Of a stretch of 64,000 nucleotides of DNA, positions 45,818-55,080 are shown piece by piece. The first letter of the stretch is position 1, and each line of letters opens with the position of its first letter. A program made the position numbers and the translations under genes. The stretch spans positions 124,001 to 188,000 of the forward strand of contig NZ_JAGSYI010000001.1 of the NCBI RefSeq assembly GCF_025685625.1, read 5' to 3'. The notes under the pieces are model-generated. The model saw only the letters and a list, made by a program, of their open reading frames with translations. It was not told the origin of the DNA and made no database searches. Source of the DNA: Acidicapsa acidisoli (GTDB lineage Bacteria; Acidobacteriota; Terriglobia; Terriglobales; Acidobacteriaceae).

Positions 45818-47716
45818 TCATCGAGGAGCCCCTGCCTCTATAGTCAGATTTTCGTGCCAGCGATGTGGTGGCGACCATTGCTCTTCGAGCGCTCTGAGTT
45901 TTCCACGGACCACGATACTCTCCGTCCGATGGCAATAACCCGAATGAAAGAGTGACTGCGCAAACCATCGGAACGAGGCCTTTGTGTTTGCTGCATCGAA
46001 CGAAAAAGACTGATGGAGGCTGGAATCATCGAGGCCATCTTCGGGCGCAAGCACGACTGTAGCTGCCTCGGCCCCGCCCGTGAAAGTGCACTCGATCTCA
46101 GCCTCGTGGCTACCGTATTCCTGAAAGGAATAGAGTCCAAGAACAAGAGACTCTTCGGCGGGAAATACGGCGGAGATACTGCCGGAGCCATCGGTCTCCT
46201 TCGCCTGGATGATCCAGCGGAGATCCTCGGCGCGGGGAATCATGAGAACACGCGACGCCGGCCCAGAGGGCGGCAATTCGAACTCCCTCGCTCGCACTTC
46301 GCCGTCTTGCCGCGATTCGCACCGGCCCGAGAGTGAAGCGTGAAGCAAGAGGTCTCGATCCGCCGAGATCAACAGAAGCCTTACCGGCAATAGGGCCGCG
46401 GAGACATTCAGGTGGACGCGTTCGCGCCCCTTTTCCACCCCGATAAACGGTGAGAGGCGCCCGTCTTCGAGCACCGATCCGTCGTTGAGGACGAGGCGGC
46501 AGCGATAGCGGTAGCGGCGGTCTTCCTTCGAGCTGAAGGGAAGCTGGATCTGATTCTTCCCTTCCTGCTGCTGACGGGCAGCCTCAGGCGTCCCCGGCGG
46601 CACGAGTTCCAATGTCCTAACGACCTCGCGCGGGCGGAAGGGAGGACAGGAGTTGAGAACGAACGTCAACTCCATGCGTGAGACGGTCGGTTCCACCTGG
46701 AAGTTACAGCGAGCGACAACGAGCGCGTTTCCCGGACTCAGCGGAGGCACGGTCACGTTCGGGCAGAAGTATGAGATGTCTTTCGTGATGCATGCCTGGC
46801 GGACTGTCGAGATCGGGTCGAGGGGAAGTGCCATCGGAAGTGCCGCTAGCAGAGGTTCGCGCAGATCCCAGAGATCCTGTCCCTCGCCCGCGATTTGGCC
46901 GGCTGGAAGTCGTACGAATGTTTCGCCAGCAGCCGTGGAGGGGTCAGGGGCCGGGGTAACTTCGAGATAACGCATGCGCGCCTGGTAGGCGAGACACATT
47001 GCCCAGGAATCCTGCGCGTCAAGAACAGGACGGCCCTCGTGGAATTCGAGCGGTAAGGAGCCAGACTTGCCCTCCACCGTGTTGCGCATGGCCTTCACCA
47101 AGGCACCCCAGGGGATTTCATCGCCACCTGTTCGCGCCGACAGCCCGGCAAGGCTTGCCGCGAAGGAACGTGGGTTCAACCGCACAACGCCCGGAACGCG
47201 TGGAACCCAACCTGCTATCTCCACTTCTGCGTACGCCACAATCGTAAGAGCACCAGCCTGCAGAAGGTTCAGAACGAATGCGGCTGCAGAGACCGGAAGG
47301 GTTAGCCGGAAGTCTCCTATTCTCCGGCCTTCGAAGGCGAAGCGCACAGGCTGCATAAGGGCCTGGACGTCAGCCGGTTCGAGACCCTGTATGGTCGTCA
47401 CCGGCACTAGCCGCAGAAAGCCTCCGGTGAGTGGAGCAGGCATGAGCGTCGCATCCGGTCGAAGACCCCCCAGGGCGCGATGAGCTGAGTCCAATTGCGG
47501 GTAACGAGCCTCGACACGAAACATCAGCGAGCCGTGGTTGCCGCTCGATCCCCTTACGGATTCGAGAAGAAAATCAGGAAGTCCTTGTTCGTTCTGAGCA
47601 AGCGCAAGGCCATTCGGCAGGAGGAAGTATTCTGATCCGCGGGTCACTTCGGAGCCAGCAAGAAACTGGAATTCACCTGCATTCAGGATCGCGCCCAGGT
47701 CAGGGAAATGGTTCAT
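45818..47716 (-). CDS. Unknown protein A of the FYYLP paralogue operon
   Basis: This 632-residue protein carries the module at its N-terminus: EYFLLPNGLALAQNEQGLPD (29-48), GSLMFRVEARYPQLD, then IGDFRLTLPVSAAAFVLNLL and GALTIVAYAEVEIAGWVPRV (132-173). The second block has the same order of hydrophobic residues as in proteins C and D. The C-terminal 300 residues are beta-rich with units such as VSRMELTFVLNSCPP and RRYRYRCRLVLNDGS. It has no signal peptide or membrane helix and no known domain. It starts 32 bases after the 208-residue gene and is the first of the large proteins. Confidence 0.7.
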   Translation of the reverse strand: MNHFPDLGAILNAGEFQFLAGSEVTRGSEYFLLPNGLALAQNEQGLPDFLLESVRGSSGNHGSLMFRVEARYPQLDSAHRALGGLRPDATLMPAPLTGGFLRLVPVTTIQGLEPADVQALMQPVRFAFEGRRIGDFRLTLPVSAAAFVLNLLQAGALTIVAYAEVEIAGWVPRVPGVVRLNPRSFAASLAGLSARTGGDEIPWGALVKAMRNTVEGKSGSLPLEFHEGRPVLDAQDSWAMCLAYQARMRYLEVTPAPDPSTAAGETFVRLPAGQIAGEGQDLWDLREPLLAALPMALPLDPISTVRQACITKDISYFCPNVTVPPLSPGNALVVARCNFQVEPTVSRMELTFVLNSCPPFRPREVVRTLELVPPGTPEAARQQQEGKNQIQLPFSSKEDRRYRYRCRLVLNDGSVLEDGRLSPFIGVEKGRERVHLNVSAALLPVRLLLISADRDLLLHASLSGRCESRQDGEVRAREFELPPSGPASRVLMIPRAEDLRWIIQAKETDGSGSISAVFPAEESLVLGLYSFQEYGSHEAEIECTFTGGAEAATVVLAPEDGLDDSSLHQSFSFDAANTKASFRWFAQSLFHSGYCHRTESIVVRGKLRALEEQWSPPHRWHENLTIEAGAPR

Positions 47717-47748
47717 GTATCCTTTGACGTAAACGACAGCTGACTTAT

Positions 47749-48375
47749 CTAACTCGCAGTCCAGTTGTAGCCGGAACTTCCTTCGGGAGCCTTGTCCGAC
47801 TTTTCACCCACCGCGTACACCGCCAGCGAGTCCCCTTCCCACTTGAATGCCACGCCGGTTCCGTTTCCTACATGAGCGTGAAGAACACCGGCACCCAGGC
47901 TCCGGGTCGGACCATGACCTTTGTAACCCTTACCTCTGTCATAGATCGCACAGATTTTGGTCTTATCGGCCGGTTCAAGGCGCCTTTCCAAACTGGCAAC
48001 GGGAAAGCTCTTTCTTATGCTGGACCAACTCGAAGGCGTCGCAGACGGCTTGACCGCAGGCTCAAGCGCATCAAGCGCACTTGTCAGAACTTCATCAATC
48101 GTTTTGCAAAACGCGTCCCGCATTTGAGCTCCGGGAGGCCGGCCCTCAGTGTTGCCAAGCAAGCTCCATGCGGTCTCTTCCTGGGCCGTGCCGATTGAGT
48201 ATTTCCGAAGGACACGCGCTCCAGCCTTCACTGCCTCCTGAAGGTAGACCTCCGTTTGCGTGCCCTGACCGGGAAACATGGATGGAAACACCTTGCGTAC
48301 CGCCACAAGGTGGACAGCTACGGGCTTGTTCACGTCGATCCGGCTCGCTTTGAGACACTTTTCGAACAATGGCAT
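47749..48375 (-). CDS. Unknown 208-residue protein, first gene of the FYYLP operon
   Basis: The N-terminal half is helical and polar (VYLQEAVKAGARVLRKYS, MRDAFCKTIDEVLTSALDAL). The C-terminal 60 residues form a compact beta pattern (KTKICAIYDRGKGYKGHG, LHAHVGNGTGVAFKWEGDSL) ending in SSGYNWTAS. No known family is recognised. The end has a rhythm somewhat like RelE/ParE-type folds, but the helix arrangement does not support a toxin call. The ATG at 48375 has a GGAGAGG site within a transposase remnant, so the gene's present leader comes from mobile DNA. It is followed after 32 bases by gene A. Confidence 0.6.
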   Translation of the reverse strand: MPLFEKCLKASRIDVNKPVAVHLVAVRKVFPSMFPGQGTQTEVYLQEAVKAGARVLRKYSIGTAQEETAWSLLGNTEGRPPGAQMRDAFCKTIDEVLTSALDALEPAVKPSATPSSWSSIRKSFPVASLERRLEPADKTKICAIYDRGKGYKGHGPTRSLGAGVLHAHVGNGTGVAFKWEGDSLAVYAVGEKSDKAPEGSSGYNWTAS

Positions 48376-48600
48376 GGTGTTTCACCTCTCCATATTGGTT
48401 GTACCAGAGCAGCCATGCGATGGTTTCATCCTTGGCCTGCCGGATGGTTTCGAAGCGTTGACCGTGAAGCCGCCCACATTCAGAGAAGCGAACAGGGTTT
48501 CGCTGGGTGCATTGTCCCAGAAGTTCCCCTTGCGGCTTTTCGAAGCTGTGACGTCGTAGTCCTCAAGAGCTCGGCTGAACTCATGATTGGCGTACACATA
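48376..48600 (-). mobile_element. IS3-family transposase remnant
   Basis: The frame encodes YANHEFSRALEDYDV and SRKGNFWDNAPSETLFASLN, the DDE core region of IS3-type OrfB with the catalytic Glu in NAPSE. A frame change then follows: in the next frame QRFETIRQAKDETIAWLLWY continues the same protein. The upstream core and the last residues are missing, and no inverted repeats are visible. The remnant ends exactly where the 208-residue gene starts and supplies its ribosome site. Confidence 0.8.
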
Positions 48601-48753
48601 TCACCTTTCATTGCTTATGGCACCATGACCTCGGTTGGGTCCGCTTAACGACTATTGCTCCGACGGTCCAAGTGGTTAGAACGGCAGGACGTTCGCAGGC
48701 CAACATGCGAGTCCGAAGGCCATCGTAGCCAACTCAGCTGCGATGCCTGTCAT

Positions 48754-51700
48754 TCAGCGCGTCGCGGCATCTTCATTGGCATTGCTTTCTGTCGTCCTGC
48801 CCAACGTATCGTACAGCGGCTCGGCTGGGGCTACTTTGGGCTCTTCCTTCGCAACGGAGATTGCCAAGATCCGGATGCTGTCATTTGCCGGCAACGTCAG
48901 CGTCCTGGCATGAGCGGGCAAATCCATTGGGTAAACGAAGAGATAGCTGTAAGCATACGGCTGGTTCAGACCTTCCGGAGTGTGATGGTGTGAGGCATAC
49001 CATGCCAGAGTTGCCGGCTTAACGTAGCCAGGACGCAGACCGAGATAATCCTCTGGATAGCGCGGGGACCAGGCTGGCGAGCCCTGATTGTGAAGATCCC
49101 ATGTCGCGTGATTTGCCGACACAGCCCAATCCTTCCTGAGCGGAACCTGGTGCGCCGGAACCTGGCTGTTTGGCCCACCGCCTTGCGTGATCGAATCCGG
49201 CCTGGGCTTCCATTGGCGCGTATCCCATTGGCCGATAAACCCTCCCCAGTCTTCTACCGTCAGACTTACAGGACGATCCCCAACGCGGAATTGGGCCTGC
49301 TGATCGCCTTGCGCAGAAGCTGCGAGTACATACACCTTATTGAAGTCGCCTGCGGGTAGAGGAATGGCCTGCCCCTTTGTCACCAGCGCATCGGGCTTGC
49401 CTGTTCCGGCATGCGCCAGTTGAAAATCCACGCCATTGACACTGAGTTGGGTAGGCAGCATCTCTGCGGGAAGCGCGTCGCCTTGCTTGTCGAATCCGCC
49501 GATCGATTTCGTGTCGTCTTCGCTCGCGGCGGCTAGGTCGTACTTGAGCGCAACCGGCTTCGAGGTGACTGAGTTCAGATGCGCGGGAGACTCGCCCAGC
49601 CGAAGGGCAAAGGTACGCGGCTGATACGGCTTGAAAGAGGTCTCAAGTGCGCCGTCTACGACAGAAGCCGAGCCAATTGGCTGATCAATCGGCAATTCCT
49701 GTCCGTTGACTTCGCGCATTGAGGCGATAGGCCCGGCGAACTTCACACGAACCTGCGGGGCTGGCTTTCCGTCCAGTTCCACGAGCCGCACAATCACTTC
49801 ATCGCTCAGTTCAGCCTTTTTGAGGGCGAGAATGCGGATGTCCGGGTTGTCGACGGTCAAAAGCGAGAAATCACGTCCTAGCTTACCGGCGTGTTTCTCC
49901 GTTTCAAAGGCGATCAGCGGAGTGCTGAGACGATAGGCTTGCCAATCTGTGCGGCCCTGGCGCCAGTCTCCGGCGTGCCCTGCGATCCCAAAGAGAATCT
50001 CGTGGTGGCCCCAGTCCTGGTTCAGTTGATCGGTATAGCCGCCTTTCATTTGCGAAGCAGCCCCTGGCGTGCGGAGCAGCGTCAGGCGGATGGTGCTGTC
50101 GTCGCGCTTGTCCGAGCCGTTCTTGACGTCGGTAAGGATGGTCGCGCCGTAAGAGCCGCTCTCGTCGGTCTGGTCAATCCAGTGATGCGAGGCTACCTCG
50201 AACTGCCGTTCTGTAGCCGCGGGCCGCTGAATCGTGCCAATCTCCCAGTTATAGGTGGCCATCTTGTTGGCGGCTGACAGCGGAAACACCGCCTTGAGAT
50301 TTGCGGACAGCGTCCTCCAGTCGATTGAATCGCTGAATTCAACGCGATTGCCTGGGTCGCCGGCCGACAGTCGAACGGTCTGCACGAACTTCGAGCCTTC
50401 GCTCTCGCGAGTGACTTCCACCGCTATTCGTACGGGGCCGCTTTCCACTACGCGAATCTTTGCGGCTCCGCCGACGTAGGCGCGCGGCGCTGCCTGCTCC
50501 TGGTCAAAATCCATGTTCCAGGCAGGCCACTGTTTCGGCGCATCGTTAGAGATAGCCAGTCGCATCGGTCCTGCGAGTAAATCCTTGTTCAGCGACTTGT
50601 CGATGATGCTGGTTACGTCACCGCCCGGGCTGAGCGAGATGCGATAACGCCCGTTTTCCAGCGTAGACTGGCTCACCTTTAGTTCCGCCGAGGGCGCGGG
50701 CGACTGTACGCGGCGAATATCGTAAACAGCGTATCCGACAGACGGCACTTTGGCGAGGAACAGAACTTTGCCGTCTTCGACCTGCGCGGGTACCTCATGT
50801 CCGTCGGGACCAAAGACTCGCACTGCCTTCGGCGATTCGCCGGTAGATGGCAACGCAGCCTCGACCACGTCTTCACGCGCAATGTTCAGGGGGTTGTACA
50901 CCACAACGGGCGTTCCGCTCACCTGCGTGTCCAGTGCGGACGCCACGGACTGCGTGGCGCTGGTGAGCACATCCGAGAACTGATTAAGCGCAATCACATC
51001 GTCGTTCTGCTGAAACTCATAGGCGCGCGGGGTCGCCGTTCCTGCTCCCGAGTCGTGAAACTGTCCACCCATCACCAGCATCCACGCATCGTTCAGGCGT
51101 TGCTGCGGGTAAGGACGGCCGCCCATCCACGAGGCTGCAATCGAGGCTTTCTCGGCGGCGTCAGCCAGGATTTCATTCCGGCGATTCCAGCGCTTGTGAT
51201 AGGCCTCCGAGGTAAGCGAGCCAGCCGAGTGATTGATCAATTCCAGATCGCCCTTGTAGCTGGGCAACTTCGACTGCATCTCCGGTTTGATGTCGAGGAA
51301 CATTTGATCAGCGGCTGCGGAGATCACGTGCACGGGTCCATCGCCCATTCGGACAGGTGTGCCCTGCGCCGGCGCGTCGGCAGCGTTACCTTCAGATGAG
51401 GGCAGAACGGCCTCGCCATGCGTCACCGTGGCTTCGAGCAGCTTTACGGACTCTTCATTGGTAGCGCCACCGATATCGCCAGTGCCGACGTAGTGGTAAT
51501 CGGCATAAACGCCAGTCACGCTTCCGTCCAGATTGATGCGCTTTGGCCAGTCCGGCTCAGATGGCTGCCTCCGGCGCGGATTCGAGCCCGGTGCTGGAGG
51601 TACTTCCGGCGGCGGACTCTTACTCAGGTCGGTGTAAATCCGGCTTCCGTAGCCGCCGGGATTGAGCGCCGCGATCACTGTCTCTCCGTCGGGACCTTGC

Positions 51701-52332
51701 CATAGCCCGACATTGAAAGGAATGCCTTCAGGCGTCTTCTCCGGAGAATCGGGACCGCCAATCAGAGGAGCGGGCTGCCACACCGCGTTCAGCTTCTGCG
51801 TCGAGAACCCTTTTACGCCAGCATGCGCCAGAATGGTCGGCAGTGACGCCGGAAACCCGAAACAATCCGGCAGCATATATTCGGCGCTGGCCTTGCCAAA
51901 CTCATTGCGGAAGTAGGTGTTGCCGTACAGTACCTGGCGAATGATCGACTCCGCGCTGGGGAGATTTACATCGCCCTCTTCGACGGAAGAACCGGCTGGA
52001 TACCAGTTACCCTTGGCGACGTACTGCTTCAATCTTGCATAGTCGGCGGGATAATACTCCTTCATGAGCCGGTATCGATTGGAGCCCGTCCAATTAAAGA
52101 CATAGTGCGGATATTTATCGATGTAATCGAAGTTTACTCGCATTGTTTTCAGCAGGTATTCGCTGATTACCTGCGGGTATTCCCAACGCCACTGCGTATC
52201 GAGGTGAGCGTAGGGAACCACATAAAGCGTCGGTTGCTTCGTGATATCCGGAGCCTCCATGGTCTGCGCCGGGGCGCGAAACGCGAACGCCATCAAGGCA
52301 GCAAGCAATAAACTCTTCGGGAAACGCGACAT
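48754..52332 (-). CDS. GH38-family alpha-mannosidase, exported
   Basis: The 1192-residue protein has a signal peptide (PKSLLLAALMAFAFRAPAQ). The GH38 catalytic domain has the zinc-binding HxD in VVPYAHLDTQWRWEYPQV, the aspartate nucleophile in MLPDCFGFPASLPTILAHAG, and later histidines in GGQFHDSGAGTATPRAYEF. The middle and C-terminal beta domains of the family follow. Such enzymes remove alpha-linked mannose and act in the periplasm here. A LacI-type operator lies about 85 bases upstream, and the divergent gene encodes a LacI regulator, so mannoside-dependent induction is likely. The C-terminal region (1000-1150) contains an extra part with GDRPVSLTVEDWGGFIGQWD of unknown role. Confidence 0.92.
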   Translation of the reverse strand: MSRFPKSLLLAALMAFAFRAPAQTMEAPDITKQPTLYVVPYAHLDTQWRWEYPQVISEYLLKTMRVNFDYIDKYPHYVFNWTGSNRYRLMKEYYPADYARLKQYVAKGNWYPAGSSVEEGDVNLPSAESIIRQVLYGNTYFRNEFGKASAEYMLPDCFGFPASLPTILAHAGVKGFSTQKLNAVWQPAPLIGGPDSPEKTPEGIPFNVGLWQGPDGETVIAALNPGGYGSRIYTDLSKSPPPEVPPAPGSNPRRRQPSEPDWPKRINLDGSVTGVYADYHYVGTGDIGGATNEESVKLLEATVTHGEAVLPSSEGNAADAPAQGTPVRMGDGPVHVISAAADQMFLDIKPEMQSKLPSYKGDLELINHSAGSLTSEAYHKRWNRRNEILADAAEKASIAASWMGGRPYPQQRLNDAWMLVMGGQFHDSGAGTATPRAYEFQQNDDVIALNQFSDVLTSATQSVASALDTQVSGTPVVVYNPLNIAREDVVEAALPSTGESPKAVRVFGPDGHEVPAQVEDGKVLFLAKVPSVGYAVYDIRRVQSPAPSAELKVSQSTLENGRYRISLSPGGDVTSIIDKSLNKDLLAGPMRLAISNDAPKQWPAWNMDFDQEQAAPRAYVGGAAKIRVVESGPVRIAVEVTRESEGSKFVQTVRLSAGDPGNRVEFSDSIDWRTLSANLKAVFPLSAANKMATYNWEIGTIQRPAATERQFEVASHHWIDQTDESGSYGATILTDVKNGSDKRDDSTIRLTLLRTPGAASQMKGGYTDQLNQDWGHHEILFGIAGHAGDWRQGRTDWQAYRLSTPLIAFETEKHAGKLGRDFSLLTVDNPDIRILALKKAELSDEVIVRLVELDGKPAPQVRVKFAGPIASMREVNGQELPIDQPIGSASVVDGALETSFKPYQPRTFALRLGESPAHLNSVTSKPVALKYDLAAASEDDTKSIGGFDKQGDALPAEMLPTQLSVNGVDFQLAHAGTGKPDALVTKGQAIPLPAGDFNKVYVLAASAQGDQQAQFRVGDRPVSLTVEDWGGFIGQWDTRQWKPRPDSITQGGGPNSQVPAHQVPLRKDWAVSANHATWDLHNQGSPAWSPRYPEDYLGLRPGYVKPATLAWYASHHHTPEGLNQPYAYSYLFVYPMDLPAHARTLTLPANDSIRILAISVAKEEPKVAPAEPLYDTLGRTTESNANEDAATR

Positions 52333-52415
52333 GGAACCTCCAGTGGGCTGGACCTCAAAGGTCGGAGTGGATGCCTTATATCGGGGAGCGGCCGAACGTG
52401 GAAGCTGAAATATAA

Positions 52416-52429
52416 TGGTATCGTTTCCA
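52416..52429. promoter_or_regulatory. LacI-type operator in front of the GH38 gene
   Basis: The 14-mer TGGTATCGTTTCCA is an imperfect palindrome around a central CG, typical of LacI/GalR sites. On the minus strand it is followed after one base by TATATT, a -10-like hexamer (52409-52414), so bound repressor would block the GH38 promoter. A site differing at one base lies in front of the TonB receptor gene. It is 227 bases from the divergent LacI gene. Confidence 0.75.
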
Positions 52430-52655
52430 CGGCACCATAGTAGGCCGCTGGCTGCACAGTGTCAAGCGATACGAGGTATCTGTACGTCTAGTGAATGGAA
52501 ATGGCCGCATCAGCGCCAAAAGGTCAAAGGTGCGAGCCCGTGACGGGGCCTGAACCTTTCGGCAAAGCAGCTTCGCTCACAGCACACTTAACTTTCCCGG
52601 CCAGGAGGCATAGACTCGTGATATCGAAATTCGCCTCAACTATCTTGAAAACCAA

Positions 52656-53702
52656 ATGAAAAAGAAGAATGCGCATCCAACTCTCAGCCAGGTGGCCCGG
52701 AAAGCGGGCGTAGGGACGACCACTGTTTCCCGCGTCATCAATGGCGGAGACCGCGTGAGTCCCAAAACCCTGGCCCATGTTCTCCATGTGATTGAGACGC
52801 TCGGCTACATGCCCAATCAAGCGGCACGCACGCTGAAGGGGCAGCGCACCAAAGCGATTGGTCTTGTCATCCCCAGCATTGCGGATCCTTTCTTTTCCAG
52901 CTGTGCGGAGGCTGCTCAAGCCGTTGCTCGCACGCACGACTCGCTCCTTATCGTGACCGTAACAGGGAACGATCCGCACACAGAGATAGAAAACCTGAAT
53001 GTCTTGATTCGCCACCGAGTGGATGGGCTGCTCATTGTGCCCTCGAACAGGCAAAGCCGGGCGCTACGCGACCTGCTCAATCGCGCAGCGTTGCCGGTTG
53101 TAACCATCGACCGCCCCATCGCCGATTCTTCTATCGTCTCTGTGGTATGCGACAACTTCAATGGTGCGATAACTGCCACGCAGCATCTGATCGATCACGG
53201 TTACAAGCGGATCGCATGTCTTACCGGAGAAAACACCTTGTACACGATCCGCGAACGAATCCGCGGCTATCGCAAGGCGATCGAATCCGCGCACTTACCC
53301 TGCATCTTCGGCGCCTCGGTCAAGGACTACAAGTCTGCCGAATATGCGATCAAGAGCCTGCTTGATGGGCCGAACCCGCCGGAAGCAATTTTTGCGACGA
53401 AGAACAGCACCACAATCTATGCCTTTGAGGTGCTGCAACGACTGAATGTATCCGTGCCGCAATCCATCGCATTGTTGGGCTTCGACGATTTTGAGCTTGC
53501 CTCAACAGTTCGTCCATCGATCAGCGTAATTCAGCAACCGGTCGAGGAGATCGGACGCCGCGCCGCGGAGATTCTCTTCGAACAATTGGCCGGTGAGCGC
53601 GAGACCGGATCGTCTACCCGGTCTAAGCATGCCCTGCAACTCAAGCTGCAGACGCACTTCATTCCGCGCAGTTCCTGCGGCTGTACCCCGTCAATGGCAT
53701 GA
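52656..53702 (+). CDS. LacI-family transcriptional regulator
   Basis: The 348-residue protein begins with the LacI helix-turn-helix TLSQVARKAGVGTTTVSRVI and hinge LGYMPNQAARTLKGQRTKAI, followed by a periplasmic-binding-like domain (IGLVIPSIADPFFSSCAEAA; VVTIDRPIADSSIVSVVCDN; LGFDDFELASTVRPSISVIQ). The tail has two close cysteines (SSCGCTPS), seen in several acidobacterial LacI proteins. It is divergent to GH38 and probably binds the two TGG(T/A)-(A/T)CGTTTCCA sites, controlling the mannosidase and the TonB receptor. The inducer is likely a mannose-containing sugar; this is inferred from the neighbours. Confidence 0.93.
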   Translation: MKKKNAHPTLSQVARKAGVGTTTVSRVINGGDRVSPKTLAHVLHVIETLGYMPNQAARTLKGQRTKAIGLVIPSIADPFFSSCAEAAQAVARTHDSLLIVTVTGNDPHTEIENLNVLIRHRVDGLLIVPSNRQSRALRDLLNRAALPVVTIDRPIADSSIVSVVCDNFNGAITATQHLIDHGYKRIACLTGENTLYTIRERIRGYRKAIESAHLPCIFGASVKDYKSAEYAIKSLLDGPNPPEAIFATKNSTTIYAFEVLQRLNVSVPQSIALLGFDDFELASTVRPSISVIQQPVEEIGRRAAEILFEQLAGERETGSSTRSKHALQLKLQTHFIPRSSCGCTPSMA

Positions 53703-53834
53703 ATCAACGAACAACCGGTGTAAGTATCCTCACGACTGCGGACGCTGGATCATTAACGATTCCATTGTCACGCTTAGATTCGAATGAGTCCCCTCGAAGA
53801 CAAATTGATATGCATTGATTCGTATTTAAAACAA

Positions 53835-54907
53835 TTAATGAGGCCCCGCAGGGCTTGGGATAAATGGGTCGGGAGTTTCGGTAGAAGAATGCGTGCTGTT
53901 TAGTCTGGCACAGATCTGAAACTCCTGTTTAGCGAGGTCACGCAGTCCTTCTTTACGGTATAGGTTCGCCAGCTTGAAGTGAAGCCCGGATATCTTGGGC
54001 GCCATAGGGACAACTCGTTCCAGTTCCACTTGTGCCTCGGGCAGACTATTCTGACCCTCGTATGCGATGCCCAATTCCTCATGAATCTTGGGATTGCATG
54101 GAGACAACCCAACGGCTTTGGAGAGAAGTGGTACGGTGGCCTCAAAATTGTCCTGATCGACCAGTATGGCGCCAAGATTCAGGTAAGGTTGTGAATCGGA
54201 GGGAGCACTGCTCTGCCAATCGATCGCGCTTTGAAACGCCGCTTTCGCCTCATCCAGTCGATTCAACTCGCGCCAGCATAATCCGAGATTGCTTTCTGCT
54301 TCAACGTGCCTGGGATAGCGAATGAACACGTGCTGGAAGCTTGACACCGCTTCATCATAGATACCACGCTTCCTGATCTTTAGCATTGCGGTCGAGGAAT
54401 TGGCGGAGAATCCGGGTGGCCTCTTCGTATTTCTTCAGTTTGATGAAGACATGCGCCAGCACCATCACGGCTTTATCGTCATTTGGGTTGGCTTACACGG
54501 CAGCCCGGATCAACGGCTCTGTCTTTTTCGTTTATACCAAGTTCGTAGTAACTCATGCCCAACATGGCAGATGCGGTGGACATGTTTGGATTGAGTTTAA
54601 GCCCGTGCTCCCGCGCCTCGGATGCATGCGTGTAATCATGCTGATCGAAATAGAGCATACCGAGGTTGTTGTAGGCGGGAGCAAGATGCGGCGCGAGCTT
54701 GATCATAGCGCGATACTTAGCGATGGCGGTCGCGGGATCATTCCGCTGCTGTGCTGCTTTGGCCTGCGCATAGAGTTGCTGGACCTCTGGCGTTACCTCG
54801 TCATCAGCTTGCTGCGCATAGACTCGGACGAATGGGGCAACGAAGAAGCACGCTGCCAGCCGATAAGTCGCACATGTGCGTATAAAGGTAATGCGGTCCA
54901 TTTTCAT
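53835..54907 (-). pseudogene. TPR-repeat protein, broken by several mutations
   Basis: Two frames hold halves of one tetratricopeptide protein. The first (54907-54479) has a signal-like start and TPR units (ATAIAKYRAMIKLAPHLAPA; NNLGMLYFDQHDYTHASEAR). Near 54521-54530 an A-run carries an indel; in the restored frame a stop (TAA, 54493-54495) stands where a Gln codon is expected before ANPNDDKAVMVLAHVFIKLK. A third break near 54370 separates this from the last part (YDEAVSSFQHVFIRYPRHVE and five further TPR-like helices). Three lesions make sequencing error unlikely as the sole cause. Intact relatives are exported TPR proteins often encoded beside Oar-like TonB receptors, as here. Confidence 0.78.
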
Positions 54908-54983
54908 GTAAAGAAATTATAGTGGAATCGCATGAATGCTACCGTCCCAATACATTGCACAACAATGGTAAGGAACTGCCGTT

Positions 54984-55024
54984 GAAGAAAGAAGAAGCCG
55001 GGCTGAACGTTGAAGAGCCCGGCT
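54984..55024 (-). terminator. Terminator downstream of the TonB receptor gene
   Basis: AGCCGGGCT (54996-55004) and AGCCCGGCT (55016-55024) form a perfect 9-bp stem with an 11-base loop. On the minus strand it is followed by a T/C-rich tract (TTCTTCTTTCTTC), giving a plausible intrinsic terminator about 55 bases after the receptor stop. Confidence 0.65.
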
Positions 55025-55045
55025 GCAGACTAGATAGGTTGTGCA

Positions 55046-55080
55046 GTGCGAAGACTATCTGGCCTTCGCACCGCTTTTTT
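55046..55080 (+). terminator. Hairpin with T6 tract at the end of the TonB receptor gene
   Basis: GTGCGAAG (55046-55053) pairs with CTTCGCAC (55064-55071) and is followed on the plus strand by TTTTTT (55075-55080), a classical terminator. On the minus strand the same hairpin directly follows the receptor stop. It would stop any plus-strand read-through before it enters the receptor gene antisense. Confidence 0.6.

Noticed and set aside
47749-48375. RelE/ParE-type toxin
   Set aside because: The C-terminal beta pattern is only loosely similar, the protein is twice the usual length, and no antitoxin gene is adjacent.
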